Below, piece after piece: positions 54,891 to 64,000 of a stretch of 64,000 nt of DNA. Under the pieces are notes generated by a model. That model was not told the DNA's origin and searched no databases. It was given only the letters and a program-made list of their open reading frames with translations. Every line of letters starts with the position of its first letter. The first letter of the stretch is position 1. A program made the translations under genes and the position numbers. Source of the stretch: Pseudomonas sp. ISL-84 (GTDB lineage Bacteria; Bacillota; Bacilli; Bacillales; Cytobacillaceae); assembly GCA_018613035.1 (NCBI GenBank), contig JAGGRA010000030.1, forward strand, positions 21,775 through 85,774, in the 5' to 3' direction.

Positions 54891-55178
54891 TAAGCACACT
54901 CCCTTCATACTAAGTATTTCACTAAGTTAATAGTTCTTTATTACTATACTAAAAATACCAATGAAATAAAAGGAAGTTTTACATAAAATTGGATATTTTT
55001 TAAAAGTATCTGTTCTAAAATTTTTTATATTTATACAAAGAGATAAATTTATATATTTAAACAACTTTATAGCGTAAAAGGTCTCCAAATGTCCTAATTA
55101 AAAGAATATTAATACTAGCAAGAATACAATTTTAATACAAAAAAGGATGACTCAAAAATGAGTCATCCTTTTTATTAT
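54891..55178. other. Gap between two SLH genes
   Basis: AT-rich DNA. A TATAGT hexamer near 54943-54948 on the minus strand is a weak candidate -10 for the upstream gene's start; no convincing -35. The terminator of the S-layer gene lies at 55140. Confidence 0.45.
55140..55173 (-). terminator. Terminator of the S-layer gene
   Basis: Stem AAAGGATGACTCA/TGAGTCATCCTTT with an AAAA loop and a T run on the minus strand, just beyond the S-layer stop codon. Confidence 0.85.
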
Positions 55179-57980
55179 TTACTTTGTTAAAGTTACGTCT
55201 ACGATAACTGGTTCAGCTAAAAGATTAGCTTCTTTAGTTTTTAGGCTATCTTCACGAGTCTCATCTTCCATATAAATTGCATCAATTACAAGTTGGAACG
55301 TAGCTTTGCTTCCGCTAGTAACTGATAATTTACCCGCATCATTAGAAAGATTAGAAGATGCATTTACAATACGGTATTCGAAATCTACACCTTGAGTATC
55401 ATCAAATGCATACTCGATTACATCAGTTGCGTAATCTGGAGCTGTAATGCCGTAAACATTTGCACCTTGAGTTAAGGCAGCATTAGACTTGCTTAATACA
55501 CTTACAATAGGCTTGTTGTACTTATATCCATCTTCATTAACACGCACTCCAAAAGCAAAACCTTCGCTATCAACAAGCAACTCGCTTTCAGAAGCTTTCC
55601 CAAATACTAACTCATTAACAGTCACTGATGAATCATTTACATCAACAACAACTGGAGAAGTGCTAACTTTTGCTGACTTCTGGATATCTTTTGTATTTGT
55701 AAAGTCAACTGTGAATTCACCATCTGGATCAGTTGAACCTACTGTGTACTCCAACTTGAAAGATCCATTATAGTTTAGAAGGTTTTCTGCTTTGCTTGCT
55801 TCATCGAATCCAACAGTGTTATCAGAAACTTCACCGATCCAGTGATCAACATTTGCTGGTAATGAGCCTACAAATTCGAATGTTGTTTCTTCTGTTACAT
55901 CATCAATTTTAGTGCCCTTAGAATCTAAGGAATACACTTTGAATGACACTTCATGAGTATCTTCTGATTCTGCATCTAAAGATCCTACTTGTTCAACAGC
56001 ATATTTAGCGTGAACAGCATTTGTATCTTTAATGGCAACATTTACAGTTTTAGTAGTAGTTGCAGATGTTGCACCAGCTTTAAAGTAAGAAATTGTTACT
56101 TTTACGTTTTGCGCTTTAACATTATTTTTTGTTTGGATTTGAATATCCCCATCTTCATCAACAGCAAAAGTAACAGCGTCACTTTGTGTAGAAACAACTA
56201 GCTTATCGCCTTCTTGAGCTAGGTCACCAGTTGTTAAAGTCTGCTTTGCAGTTGGTAGAAGTTCTGTAGATGCTCCAGTGAAATCAACAGCAGTTACATC
56301 CCCATCTTGGTCTATCCAACCGATATCAATAGTTTTTTGGTCTACATCTTCTTCAAAGTCTGTCCCATTAACAGAGTTAGCTTTGATAAGTTGACCTGAA
56401 ACTGGAGCTACTGCTAAATCAGCATAAGCATTGTTAGCTTTTACTACATCAAAACTAACAACTTCTTTAAAGCCATTAGAGTGTGTGATCTCTAGTTTGG
56501 CTTCACCAACTTTTAAACCTTTAACGCTTAGTGTACCATCAGTGTTAACATCCACTACATCAATTACAGTAGGAGTTAAATTTTTAACTTTATAGCTGTC
56601 TTGTAAATCTAAGAAATCATCTTCAGGATTTCCTTTTGCATCCTTTGTATAAACATATAAAGAATCTGTTTCATTGACAGCTAATTTTGTATCAACAGAT
56701 GTACGTTGAGCATGTACAGCATTTTTTCTTTCTGTGAATGCTGCCTTAACCATATCTGTGTTTAAAGCAACAGGAGTTACAGTGATAGTTTCGTAGTCAC
56801 CAGTAATAACTTCACCAGTGTACATAGTAACCGTTACACGTACATTAGCTGATGTTTCATTATTTAAGACTTTACCGTTCTCGTCTAAGACACCTGCAAC
56901 AGAAACATCAATTCCTGTGATCTTATAAAGATCAGCACTAATAGTCTTACCAGCTTCATCCTTAACTACAACAGCACTCTTCACATTTTGGCCAGGCTCA
57001 AATGTACGCTTAGACAATGTTGGCTTTCCTACTTTAGCAATTTCATACTTTAAAGTAGTTTTTAAAGAACCTTCAGCTGCAAGTCCTTTAGCACTGACAA
57101 TTCCAGTAGCAGTAACAGTATATTCGTAACCGTCTACAAGACTAGAGTTTAATGTTAGAGTAACACTCTTTTTATCAGAGCTTAACTCTGCTTTAGTTAC
57201 AGCTTTATCACCAGTTAATGAGAAATTAGTATGGTCAACATCCTTAATTTCTGTGTTGAAAGTTACAACAACTTTGTTATCAGCAACTGCTGCAGAAGAA
57301 ACAACTTCAGGAGCAACATATTTCTTTTCTACTTCAACACGTACACCTTCAACTTCTGCACGGTGTACAAACACAGCAGTTTGCGCACGAGTTACGTCTT
57401 GTTGAGTACCGAATTTACCACCTGGTAAACCTTCAACAATACCAAGGCTTACAAGAGTGTTAATTGTATCTGCACCCCAGCTAGTGTTGTCTGAGAAGTC
57501 AGTAATAACTGCATCTTCGTCAAACTCAAGACCGTAAGCAGTTGCAATCATTTTCGCCATTTCTTGACGAGTGATGCTGTCGTTTACTTTGAAAGTACCA
57601 TCAGTGTAACCATTGATTACATCTTTAGTTTGGTTTTCGATAGCAGCAACATACTTAGAAGCCCAGTGGTTAGTTGGGATATCTTTGAAGCTTGCTTTTG
57701 CGTCTTCATCAATTTCAAGTCCTAGAGAGATAGCAAGGATCTTTGCTGCTTCACCACGAGTGATGCTTGCAGATGGATCGAAGTTGCCATCTGGACGCCC
57801 TTCAAGAGCACCTTTTCCTACAAGATATGAAATTGCGTCTTTTGCCCAGTGACTATCAGAAACGTCTGGGAAAGATACTTCTGCTGCGAATCCAGCTGCT
57901 GGAGCAACTGCAGTAGCAACCATAGCTGCTGTTAAAGAAGTTGCTAAAAATTTACGGTGATTTTTAGATTGGTAAGCCAT
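55179..57980 (-). CDS. S-layer protein with three SLH domains (probable major S-layer subunit)
   Basis: 933 residues. Sec signal peptide (LATSLTAAMVATAVAPAAG, cleaved near 32), three SLH repeats (about 34-82, 93-148, 158-208; GRPDGNFDPSASITRGEA, GYTDGTFKVNDSITRQEM, GLPGGKFGTQQDVTRAQT), then an Ala/Val/Thr/Lys-rich assembly region of several beta-sandwich-like domains to the end. Composition, codon regularity, a strong promoter, a 170-base leader and a strong terminator fit a highly expressed lattice protein. The SLH region binds pyruvylated secondary wall polymer. Confidence 0.9.
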   Translation of the reverse strand: MAYQSKNHRKFLATSLTAAMVATAVAPAAGFAAEVSFPDVSDSHWAKDAISYLVGKGALEGRPDGNFDPSASITRGEAAKILAISLGLEIDEDAKASFKDIPTNHWASKYVAAIENQTKDVINGYTDGTFKVNDSITRQEMAKMIATAYGLEFDEDAVITDFSDNTSWGADTINTLVSLGIVEGLPGGKFGTQQDVTRAQTAVFVHRAEVEGVRVEVEKKYVAPEVVSSAAVADNKVVVTFNTEIKDVDHTNFSLTGDKAVTKAELSSDKKSVTLTLNSSLVDGYEYTVTATGIVSAKGLAAEGSLKTTLKYEIAKVGKPTLSKRTFEPGQNVKSAVVVKDEAGKTISADLYKITGIDVSVAGVLDENGKVLNNETSANVRVTVTMYTGEVITGDYETITVTPVALNTDMVKAAFTERKNAVHAQRTSVDTKLAVNETDSLYVYTKDAKGNPEDDFLDLQDSYKVKNLTPTVIDVVDVNTDGTLSVKGLKVGEAKLEITHSNGFKEVVSFDVVKANNAYADLAVAPVSGQLIKANSVNGTDFEEDVDQKTIDIGWIDQDGDVTAVDFTGASTELLPTAKQTLTTGDLAQEGDKLVVSTQSDAVTFAVDEDGDIQIQTKNNVKAQNVKVTISYFKAGATSATTTKTVNVAIKDTNAVHAKYAVEQVGSLDAESEDTHEVSFKVYSLDSKGTKIDDVTEETTFEFVGSLPANVDHWIGEVSDNTVGFDEASKAENLLNYNGSFKLEYTVGSTDPDGEFTVDFTNTKDIQKSAKVSTSPVVVDVNDSSVTVNELVFGKASESELLVDSEGFAFGVRVNEDGYKYNKPIVSVLSKSNAALTQGANVYGITAPDYATDVIEYAFDDTQGVDFEYRIVNASSNLSNDAGKLSVTSGSKATFQLVIDAIYMEDETREDSLKTKEANLLAEPVIVDVTLTK

Positions 57981-58485
57981 AAATCACATTTCCTCCCTTT
58001 ATATATCTTAGTTTTTCACCAGCTTTAGAGCCCCATAGATCACCAGATTGCCATTCTTTAAGAACACTTCTTCCGGATTTATGTATTTTTATTTCCCTAC
58101 AGCTCTCTAATACTAGTAAAACAAGTGTTAAACACAAGTTAATCAAACAATACAGGATTTAGTATAATTGACAACAATATCCTAGTCAATATTTTTCTTT
58201 ATTGGATAATCTTTCATTGCTTGGATTAACTTACTTGTTAATCTAATTTTAACCAATAATAGAAAAAATTCAACAGGAAACTATTACTAATTTATCATGT
58301 ATTGTCATAATTACTCAAGTACTAAGAAGAAATATTTAGGTATTTTTACAGATTTATAGGTTTTTGTGTAATTAAACCATGGAATATGAACTATTTTGTT
58401 ACATAAATGTAAAATTCAAAAAACAAGCTGAGTGGTACAATCAGTTTAGATAAATTACGGGTTAAAATGTATGAGGAGGCGAAAT
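57981..58485. other. Divergent region between S-layer and NlpC/P60-SLH genes
   Basis: 505 bases with no gene. A strong minus-strand promoter lies at 58161-58189. A long leader with GGGAGG 11 bases before the S-layer ATG follows it. A plus-strand promoter for the hydrolase is not clear. Confidence 0.65.
58161..58189 (-). promoter_or_regulatory. Strong sigma-A promoter of the S-layer gene
   Basis: On the minus strand TTGACT (58189-58184), a 17-base spacer, and TATACT (58166-58161). Near-consensus spacing and hexamers, with an untranslated leader of roughly 170 bases. Confidence 0.8.
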
Positions 58486-59493
58486 ATGTTAAAAAGATTA
58501 CTATTTTGCCTGGCAGTTGCTCTTTTAGCTTTTTCCGGTTTTACAACTAGTGGACAAGCTAAGGCAGAAACTTCAGGTGAACAGGTTGTAAGACTGGCGA
58601 AGGATTATATCGGAGTACCATATAAATTCGGGGGCACCACACCATCCGGTTTCGATTGTTCAGGTTATATAGGATATGTTTTTAACAAGGTCGACGTAAA
58701 GCTTCCAAGGACTGCAGCAGAACAGGCTAAGGCAGGTACAGCTGTTAAAAAAGCCGATCTTAAGGCTGGGGATATTGTTTATTTTAAAGATACATATAAA
58801 TCAGGTGTTTCTCACGCTGGTATATACATAGGAAGTAATCAATTTATTTCAGCAACAAGTTCCAAAGGAGTAAAGATTGATTCTATCAATGATCCCTATT
58901 ATTGGGGCAGCCGTTATGCAGGCGCACGCCGAGTGCTTGAGGAAGTTAAGGTAGCAGAGCTTGCTCCAGGAGAATACCATGATGTTCCTAAAACCTATTG
59001 GGCAGTAACGCCTATTGCTACACTTAGTAAACAAGGCATTATCAACGGATATGATGGGGGACTATTCCTTCCTGAAAGAACCATTAAGCGTTCGGAAGCA
59101 GCTAAAATGCTGAGTGAAACTTTTAATCTTACATACTCAGGAAGTTCAAGTTCTTCCTATAGTGATGTATCATCATCCCATTGGGCATATAAATATATCA
59201 TGGCCGCAACTGAAAAGAACTACTTTGGCGGATATGACGGCAATAAATTTAAGCCGGATGAACCTATTAGCCGCGCGGAAATTGCTGCATTATTTGTACG
59301 GGTATTCAAGCTTCAGAACAATGGTCAAACCGCTTCATACTCTGATTTAGATGCAGAGCATTGGGCATACGATGCGATTCAAAAACTTTCAGTTAATCAA
59401 ATTACTGGCGGATATACAGATCAAACCTTCCGCGCATCTAACCAAACTTCACGTGCGGAATTCTCTACATTCCTATACCGCGCATTGGATTAA
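58486..59493 (+). CDS. Secreted NlpC/P60 peptidase with three C-terminal SLH domains
   Basis: 335 residues from ATG 58486, with GAGGAGG upstream. Signal peptide (MLKRLLFCLAVALLAFSG, to about 27), NlpC/P60 domain (32-150) with catalytic Cys58 in SGFDCSGY and His110 in GVSHAGIYIG, then three SLH repeats (about 160-205, 215-265, 280-330). It cuts peptidoglycan stem peptides; the SLH end tethers it to the wall. Domain order is enzyme first, SLH last, opposite to the amidase downstream. Confidence 0.92.
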   Translation: MLKRLLFCLAVALLAFSGFTTSGQAKAETSGEQVVRLAKDYIGVPYKFGGTTPSGFDCSGYIGYVFNKVDVKLPRTAAEQAKAGTAVKKADLKAGDIVYFKDTYKSGVSHAGIYIGSNQFISATSSKGVKIDSINDPYYWGSRYAGARRVLEEVKVAELAPGEYHDVPKTYWAVTPIATLSKQGIINGYDGGLFLPERTIKRSEAAKMLSETFNLTYSGSSSSSYSDVSSSHWAYKYIMAATEKNYFGGYDGNKFKPDEPISRAEIAALFVRVFKLQNNGQTASYSDLDAEHWAYDAIQKLSVNQITGGYTDQTFRASNQTSRAEFSTFLYRALD

Positions 59494-59494
59494 T

Positions 59495-59527
59495 AAAAAG
59501 GAAGCAGCAAACGCTGCTTCCTTTTTT
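59495..59527. terminator. Bidirectional terminator
   Basis: Stem AAAAAGGAAGCAGC/GCTGCTTCCTTTTT with a short loop, shared by the convergent NlpC/P60 and subtilase genes. Confidence 0.85.
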
Positions 59528-61205
59528 ACTTTTCTTCTATTATTCTATAACTCTCGTCCAGTGCCCTTGCTAAGAATACGGCAAACTCTGCTCTGGAGAT
59601 GCTTTCAGCTGGTTTAAACGTTCCATCTGGATAGCCGTTCGTGATTCCTGCAGTGAGAATGGAATGAACGCTCTCGAAGTAATATTTTTCACTCATAACG
59701 TCCGTAAATAATTTTGAGTAGTCCGCTTGATATCCGTAGGCTCTTTTCAGAATGACCGCCACATCCGCTCTTGTGATTGGTGATTTCGGCTTAAAGGTAT
59801 CATCGGGGAAGCCTCCCACTAATTTGGCATCTGTAGCGCTTTTGATATAGCCGGATGCAAAATTGTTTTCAGGTACATCCGAAAAGACGGTTTTGCTTAG
59901 CTCACCTGGGAGATCCATTGCTTTTCCGATCATTGTTACCGCTTCTGCCCTTGTAACCGGATTTTGCGGCACAAAGCTGCCATCTGGATAGCCGGTTATA
60001 ATGTCATTTTCATATAGGAACTCGATTTCTTTTGCATACCAGGCACTATTTTTAATATCCGGGAAAGAACTGACGAATGCTTCCCCTTTTACCTCAAACG
60101 GCGGCTGTACCAGGCCATAGCCGTAACTATTGTCCTTGCCTTTTATACCAAGGTCGACAGCGGATTGCTGCATAAGCGTTCTAATTTGCGCATTCGTAAA
60201 TTCAGGGTACGCCTGTTTATATAATGCGGCAATGCCTGCTACAAACGGGGAGGCCATGGATGTGCCATCTGCATAGGTATAATCCTTATAGACTCCATCT
60301 ATATAACCGGAGTATGTACTGAGGATTTTTTCACCCGGGGCAACCAATTCAAGTGATTCTCCATAATAAGCAAAGGATGATTTCTGGTTATTTCTATTAA
60401 TGGATCCTACTCCAATCACTGTCGGGTATCGCGCTGGGAATAACACATCCTGGCTGCCTGTCAGAGGAGTTAAGGAATTTCCAGAAGCGGCGACAATGAT
60501 TATGTCCTGATTATACGCCTTTTGCAGTGTCTGGCTTAATAAATAGGAGCCTTGTGGGGATGTGACGCTTAAATTGATAATATCCATCTTTCGTTCCATG
60601 GCCCAATCGATAGCAGCGATGATATCGGAAATATTGCCTTCGCCTTTACTGTCTAAAGCCTTAATCGCATAAATGTCAGCTTCTGGGGCAACACCGACAA
60701 CTCCGATGCTATTGTCCTGCGCGCCAATGATGCCTGCTACATGAGTGCCATGTCCCATGTCATCACTATAGGAATCGCTGCCTTCGACAAAAGATACTCC
60801 GCCTGCTACCTTTAAGTCCGGGTGATTGGTGCGGATGCCTGTGTCAATGACTCCGACTTTAATGCCTTCTCCAGTCCACCCCCATTTTTTCGATAAAGGG
60901 GCGTTGACTTTTACATAACCCCAGTCAGATATTTGAGAGCTTGTTTTCACAACCGAATCTGGATCCAGTCTTAACACATTCTGTTTTTCGAGAAGCTCTT
61001 CTTTCTTTTGGGAGGGGATTGTCACAGATGCAGCAGAAAGCTCATCAAAGATATGGTGGATTTCTGTTGTGTGTTCCTTAAGAAGGGCTTCATCTACCTC
61101 TCCTTCAAAGGTAATGATGACTCGTTCTGTCAGCTCTTCCCCTTCCACTTGAAATGGGACGATTAAGAGGAGTAGAAAAAGAGATACATAGATTATTCTT
61201 TTCAT
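59526..61205 (-). CDS. Subtilisin-family (S8) protease with three C-terminal SLH domains
   Basis: 559 residues. Signal peptide (about 1-23), I9 inhibitor-type prodomain (about 27-85), S8 catalytic domain with Asp121 (VIDTGIRTNHP), His152 (MGHGTHVAGI) and Ser316 (GTSMASPF), an intact triad, then three SLH repeats (about 380-430, 440-495, 500-550). A wall-anchored protease for surface protein processing or turnover. It lies between two other SLH enzymes; ATG start at 61205. Confidence 0.93.
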   Translation of the reverse strand: MKRIIYVSLFLLLLIVPFQVEGEELTERVIITFEGEVDEALLKEHTTEIHHIFDELSAASVTIPSQKKEELLEKQNVLRLDPDSVVKTSSQISDWGYVKVNAPLSKKWGWTGEGIKVGVIDTGIRTNHPDLKVAGGVSFVEGSDSYSDDMGHGTHVAGIIGAQDNSIGVVGVAPEADIYAIKALDSKGEGNISDIIAAIDWAMERKMDIINLSVTSPQGSYLLSQTLQKAYNQDIIIVAASGNSLTPLTGSQDVLFPARYPTVIGVGSINRNNQKSSFAYYGESLELVAPGEKILSTYSGYIDGVYKDYTYADGTSMASPFVAGIAALYKQAYPEFTNAQIRTLMQQSAVDLGIKGKDNSYGYGLVQPPFEVKGEAFVSSFPDIKNSAWYAKEIEFLYENDIITGYPDGSFVPQNPVTRAEAVTMIGKAMDLPGELSKTVFSDVPENNFASGYIKSATDAKLVGGFPDDTFKPKSPITRADVAVILKRAYGYQADYSKLFTDVMSEKYYFESVHSILTAGITNGYPDGTFKPAESISRAEFAVFLARALDESYRIIEEK

Positions 61206-61233
61206 AGGGTAGAATCCTCTCTATTTAAAAATA

Positions 61234-61257
61234 AGAAACGGACCTCAGTCCGTTTCT
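61234..61257 (-). terminator. Terminator of the amidase gene
   Basis: Stem AGAAACGGAC/GTCCGTTTCT with a four-base loop and a T-rich run on the minus strand. Confidence 0.78.
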
Positions 61258-61259
61258 CT

Positions 61260-62636
61260 TTAGTTCTTCCAATTATAATAATCTACGATTCCTAAAGCAA
61301 TGGCTTCAGCCGCTTTATTTCGATAGTAATCTGATGACAGCTTTTGAGCATCTCCTGCATTTGTCAGGAACCCTAACTCAACCAATACGGATGGAAGCGG
61401 GTTTTTATTGATAACGTGGAACCCGGCTTCTTTAATTCCCCTGTCATTTGTTCCAAGAGCTTTATGAAGCCTTTCCTGGATAAAGCCAGCTAGCTTTTTG
61501 CTATTTTCCGCACGTGTGTTTAGAGCAGCTGTACTATAGTACGTTTCAGTCCCGTTCGGAGAGCTGCTTGTATTCGCATTTCCATGAATGCTGACAAACG
61601 AGTCTGCTTTTGCTTTAACCGCATAATCGATCCGCCCCTGCAGTGAAACAAATGTATCGTTCGTGCGGGTCATGACAACCTGGATGCCTTTGTCTTCTAA
61701 GATCTTCCTTACTTTTAAGCCAACTGATAGATTCAATTCTTTTTCATAAATGCCGTTCGCTATTGCCCCTGGATCACTTCCTCCATGACCTGGATCAATC
61801 GCAATAATTTTCTTCGCATTCGGAACGGTTAAATACCCGCTATGTACAAAGCCTGTTAAGCTTCCTGAAGAGGCATATACCCAATCGCCATGAGAATAAT
61901 AGGTTGTTACTTTCGTGCCAAGAGGCAATGCGCCGATTACTGAAAACTCAGTGCCTGGACCGCTGCGTACATTTAGGGAATCCGCTGTTACGACCATTGT
62001 TTCCTTTGGAACCAACTCAGCTGATGATACCCTGAAAGTCGGATTGACCGCCCTGGCAACCAATAACGAGAATTCCATTCGGTTGATCGGATTCAGCGGC
62101 TTATAGCTTCCAGTTGGATAGCCGTTCGCAATGCCTGCTGTTACGACAGCATTAATGGCATTGTATTGTGCACCGCTTTTGGCAACATCCGAGAAAAATA
62201 CATTACTTGTAGCGGATAGGTTAAATGCCCTTTTAAGAAGATAGGCCATTTCCCCTCTCGTAATCTTCTCTTTCGGCTTGAACGTATCATCTTCATAGCC
62301 TGTAAGAATATTAGCTTCAACTGCTGACTGTATATAACCTGAAGCGTACGAGTCTGCTTTCACATCCGGAAAGGACGTGGAACGCTTCGTCCCATCAAGC
62401 TTAAGAGCCCGGCCAATCATGGTAGCCGCTTCTTCCCTTGTAACATCAAGCTCCGGCCTGAAGGTTTGATTAGGATAACCCGTGACAATATTGCGGTCAA
62501 CTAAATAATTTATTTCCGAGGAGTACTTGGAAGGGATGTCTTTCAGGTAAGCTGCAAGCCCCGTTCCGCCCATCGAAATCACCATAACACAAGCTGCGAC
62601 AAGAATCGTTACTCCTAGGAAAATACGTTTGTACAT
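61260..62636 (-). CDS. N-acetylmuramoyl-L-alanine amidase with SLH and SH3 domains
   Basis: 458 residues. N-terminal signal or anchor helix (about 5-28), three SLH repeats (about 33-200), a bacterial SH3 domain (about 210-270; LNVRSGPGTEFSVIGALPLG), and an Amidase_3 domain (about 278-457). Zinc and catalytic residues: His in AIDPGHGGSD, Glu in YEKELN, His in VSIHGNAN and the late Glu in VLVELGFLTN, all present. It cuts the sugar-peptide link in peptidoglycan, held at the wall by SLH contact. Confidence 0.93.
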   Translation of the reverse strand: MYKRIFLGVTILVAACVMVISMGGTGLAAYLKDIPSKYSSEINYLVDRNIVTGYPNQTFRPELDVTREEAATMIGRALKLDGTKRSTSFPDVKADSYASGYIQSAVEANILTGYEDDTFKPKEKITRGEMAYLLKRAFNLSATSNVFFSDVAKSGAQYNAINAVVTAGIANGYPTGSYKPLNPINRMEFSLLVARAVNPTFRVSSAELVPKETMVVTADSLNVRSGPGTEFSVIGALPLGTKVTTYYSHGDWVYASSGSLTGFVHSGYLTVPNAKKIIAIDPGHGGSDPGAIANGIYEKELNLSVGLKVRKILEDKGIQVVMTRTNDTFVSLQGRIDYAVKAKADSFVSIHGNANTSSSPNGTETYYSTAALNTRAENSKKLAGFIQERLHKALGTNDRGIKEAGFHVINKNPLPSVLVELGFLTNAGDAQKLSSDYYRNKAAEAIALGIVDYYNWKN

Positions 62637-62974
62637 TGCTGCTTTGATTCCTCCTGCAATCTTTTGTAGATTTTGTCATATTATAACATAATAGGTTAAA
62701 TATATGTCGTTTTTTTCAAATTACTTTATTTGATTTTTGTAAAATTTTGTGATATACACTAGAATACTGTCTAAATCAGGTGAATTAGTAACACTATTGT
62801 TAATGATTTGTTATTGATATTTTCATAGCGGGTATGTAAAAATAAGTTTTATGCAGGAAATTTTAAAGTGGTCTATAACTGGTCTAGGTACCTGGCACCC
62901 ATACCACTGCCTATACCACTATCTTTGCCACCACCCTAACCACTTTTACTACCTTATAAAGAGGAGAAAACTTA
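62637..62974. other. Divergent gap upstream of amidase and LCP genes
   Basis: AT-rich near 62680-62860, then a GGTACCTGGCACCCATA patch at 62887-62903 that echoes the dispersed repeat core. No gene and no firm promoter. Confidence 0.5.
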
Positions 62975-63982
62975 ATGTCTAATAGATCAAGAGAAGGTAT
63001 TTCTTTTAATAATAGAAGAAGAAAGCTGCGCAAGAGGCGGGTTGCCATGGTTATTTTGATTCCACTTATGCTTTTGGCTACTGCTGCTGCAGCTTTTGGA
63101 ACACATTTTTATGGTGAGGTTAAGAGAACAGCAAATGCTTCATTTGAAGAAATCGAGGGCCGTGAGAAATCACCGCATCGTGAAGAAGCGGTTAAAATAA
63201 ATAAAGATAACTTCTCAATCTTAATTATCGGTGTGGATGATAGCGCCAAGCGTGATTTCGGGGAGAATTCCCGGTCCGATGCTCTTCTGCTACTGACTGT
63301 TAACCAAGAAGACCATACAGCGAAATTATTGAGTATCCCGCGTGATTCTTATGTTTATATTCCTGAAGTTGATTATGAGACAAGAATCAATCATGCCCAT
63401 GCCTTCGGCGGGCCTAAAGCAACCATTGAAACAGTGGAAAACCTTTTTGAAATTCCTGTCGATTATTATGCACGCGTGAATTTCCAGGCATTTATGGAAG
63501 TGATCGACGCTCTTGGCGGAATTGAAGTGGATGTTCCATTTTCATTCTCTGAACAGGATTCCGAGGACAGAGCAGGTGCGATCAGCCTGGAACCTGGATT
63601 GCAGACCTTGAATGGTGAAGAGGCACTTGCCCTTGCCCGTACAAGAAAGATCGATAATGACATCGAACGCGGTAAACGCCAGCAGGAAATCATTAAATCC
63701 GTGATCCGCAAAGCAGCTTCCGTTGATTCTTTTACTAAATACGATGATGTATTTGACGCCATTGGATCTAATATGAAAACGAACCTTTCATTCGGTGAAA
63801 TGAAGTATTTGGTTCAATTTGCTATTAAAGATCGGCTTACGATCGAATCTAAAACGCTTGAAGGACAGGATTCTACTCTTGGGGGAGCGTACTATTATCA
63901 GCTTGATCCGGAAGCATTGGAATTATTGAAAACAGACTTGCAAAGCCATCTGGAGATTCATGATGGTCCTATAGAGCAGTAA
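62975..63982 (+). CDS. LytR-CpsA-Psr (LCP) family glycopolymer transferase
   Basis: 335 residues. One N-terminal membrane helix (about 25-46, VAMVILIPLMLLATAAAAFG), then the extracellular LCP domain: LIIGVDDSAKRDF, SRSDALLLLTVN, LLSIPRDSYVYIP, RINHAHAFGG, YYARVNFQAFMEVIDALGG, and ALARTRKIDNDIERGKRQQ. The Asp and Arg residues that bind Mg and the polyprenyl pyrophosphate are present. Transfers undecaprenyl-linked wall polymers onto peptidoglycan; likely the ligase for the capsule or secondary wall polymer made nearby. ATG with GAGGAG upstream. An AGGAGGGGG at 63988-63996 heads for a next gene beyond the window. Confidence 0.93.
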   Translation: MSNRSREGISFNNRRRKLRKRRVAMVILIPLMLLATAAAAFGTHFYGEVKRTANASFEEIEGREKSPHREEAVKINKDNFSILIIGVDDSAKRDFGENSRSDALLLLTVNQEDHTAKLLSIPRDSYVYIPEVDYETRINHAHAFGGPKATIETVENLFEIPVDYYARVNFQAFMEVIDALGGIEVDVPFSFSEQDSEDRAGAISLEPGLQTLNGEEALALARTRKIDNDIERGKRQQEIIKSVIRKAASVDSFTKYDDVFDAIGSNMKTNLSFGEMKYLVQFAIKDRLTIESKTLEGQDSTLGGAYYYQLDPEALELLKTDLQSHLEIHDGPIEQ

Positions 63983-64000
63983 TCGAGTAGGAGGGGGTGA

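Noticed and set aside
50964..62636. Many open frames opposite the SLH genes
   Set aside because: They are shadows of the long minus-strand genes and lack ribosome sites.
1..64000. tRNA, rRNA or integrase-based attachment site
   Set aside because: None was recognised; mobile elements here are IS21 and RAYT type only.

Overview
The window looks like a low-GC Bacillaceae chromosome, close to the Cytobacillus/Mesobacillus/Neobacillus type. The evidence is the AGGAGG-type ribosome binding sites, frequent TTG/GTG starts, an S-layer with several SLH-domain exoproteins, a collagen-like spore-coat type protein, a DUF3231 protein and an eps-type BY-kinase/phosphatase capsule locus. No rRNA, tRNA or CRISPR array was seen.

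Region 1 (1-7 kb) is an organic-acid module. A five-gene minus-strand operon encodes an NDP-forming acyl-CoA synthetase, a lipoprotein binding protein (TctC-like), a CitE/HpcH-family lyase and the TctB and TctA transporter subunits (TctA runs off the left edge). It diverges from a GntR/FCD regulator. Two 17-bp palindromes of the form AATTGG-N5-CCAATT lie in the divergent region. The layout suggests import, CoA activation and C-C cleavage of an unknown carboxylate.

Region 2 (7-27.5 kb) is accessory and scarred. It holds a 4Fe-4S uracil-DNA-glycosylase-like gene, a three-gene coiled-coil operon of unknown function, and a comM gene broken by two frameshifts and overlapped by a REP-associated tyrosine transposase (RAYT). 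A second RAYT is cut by an IS21-type remnant. There are two IS21-family elements (one complete, with a 5-bp target duplication) and many copies of a dispersed unit made of a hairpin followed by TGTGGGGTCAGGCACC. Embedded here is a 749-aa KAP-like P-loop ATPase with membrane segments and a C-terminal PD-(D/E)XK-like nuclease motif. It is the best candidate for an undescribed, possibly defensive, system.

Region 3 (27.5-50 kb) is a Wzx/Wzy-type capsule or exopolysaccharide locus, read on the minus strand from an extended -10 promoter near 49.57 kb: chain-length regulator, tyrosine kinase, tyrosine phosphatase, a structured 360-bp leader likely to be an EAR antitermination RNA, CapD-type epimerase, GalU, initiating sugar transferase, heparinase-like protein, glycosyltransferases, nucleotide-sugar dehydrogenase, CapK-like ligase, acetyltransferases, flippase, polymerase and GalE. 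The 28.6-36.5 kb part is markedly AT-rich, as expected for exchangeable serotype genes.

Region 4 (50-64 kb) is a cell-surface cluster: an SGNH hydrolase, a 1.3-kb-residue SLH/beta-helix protein, the probable major S-layer protein with a strong promoter, an NlpC/P60-SLH hydrolase, an S8 protease with SLH repeats, an SLH-SH3-amidase, and an LCP-family protein that probably attaches the glycopolymer to peptidoglycan. Regions 3 and 4 together build and anchor the envelope.
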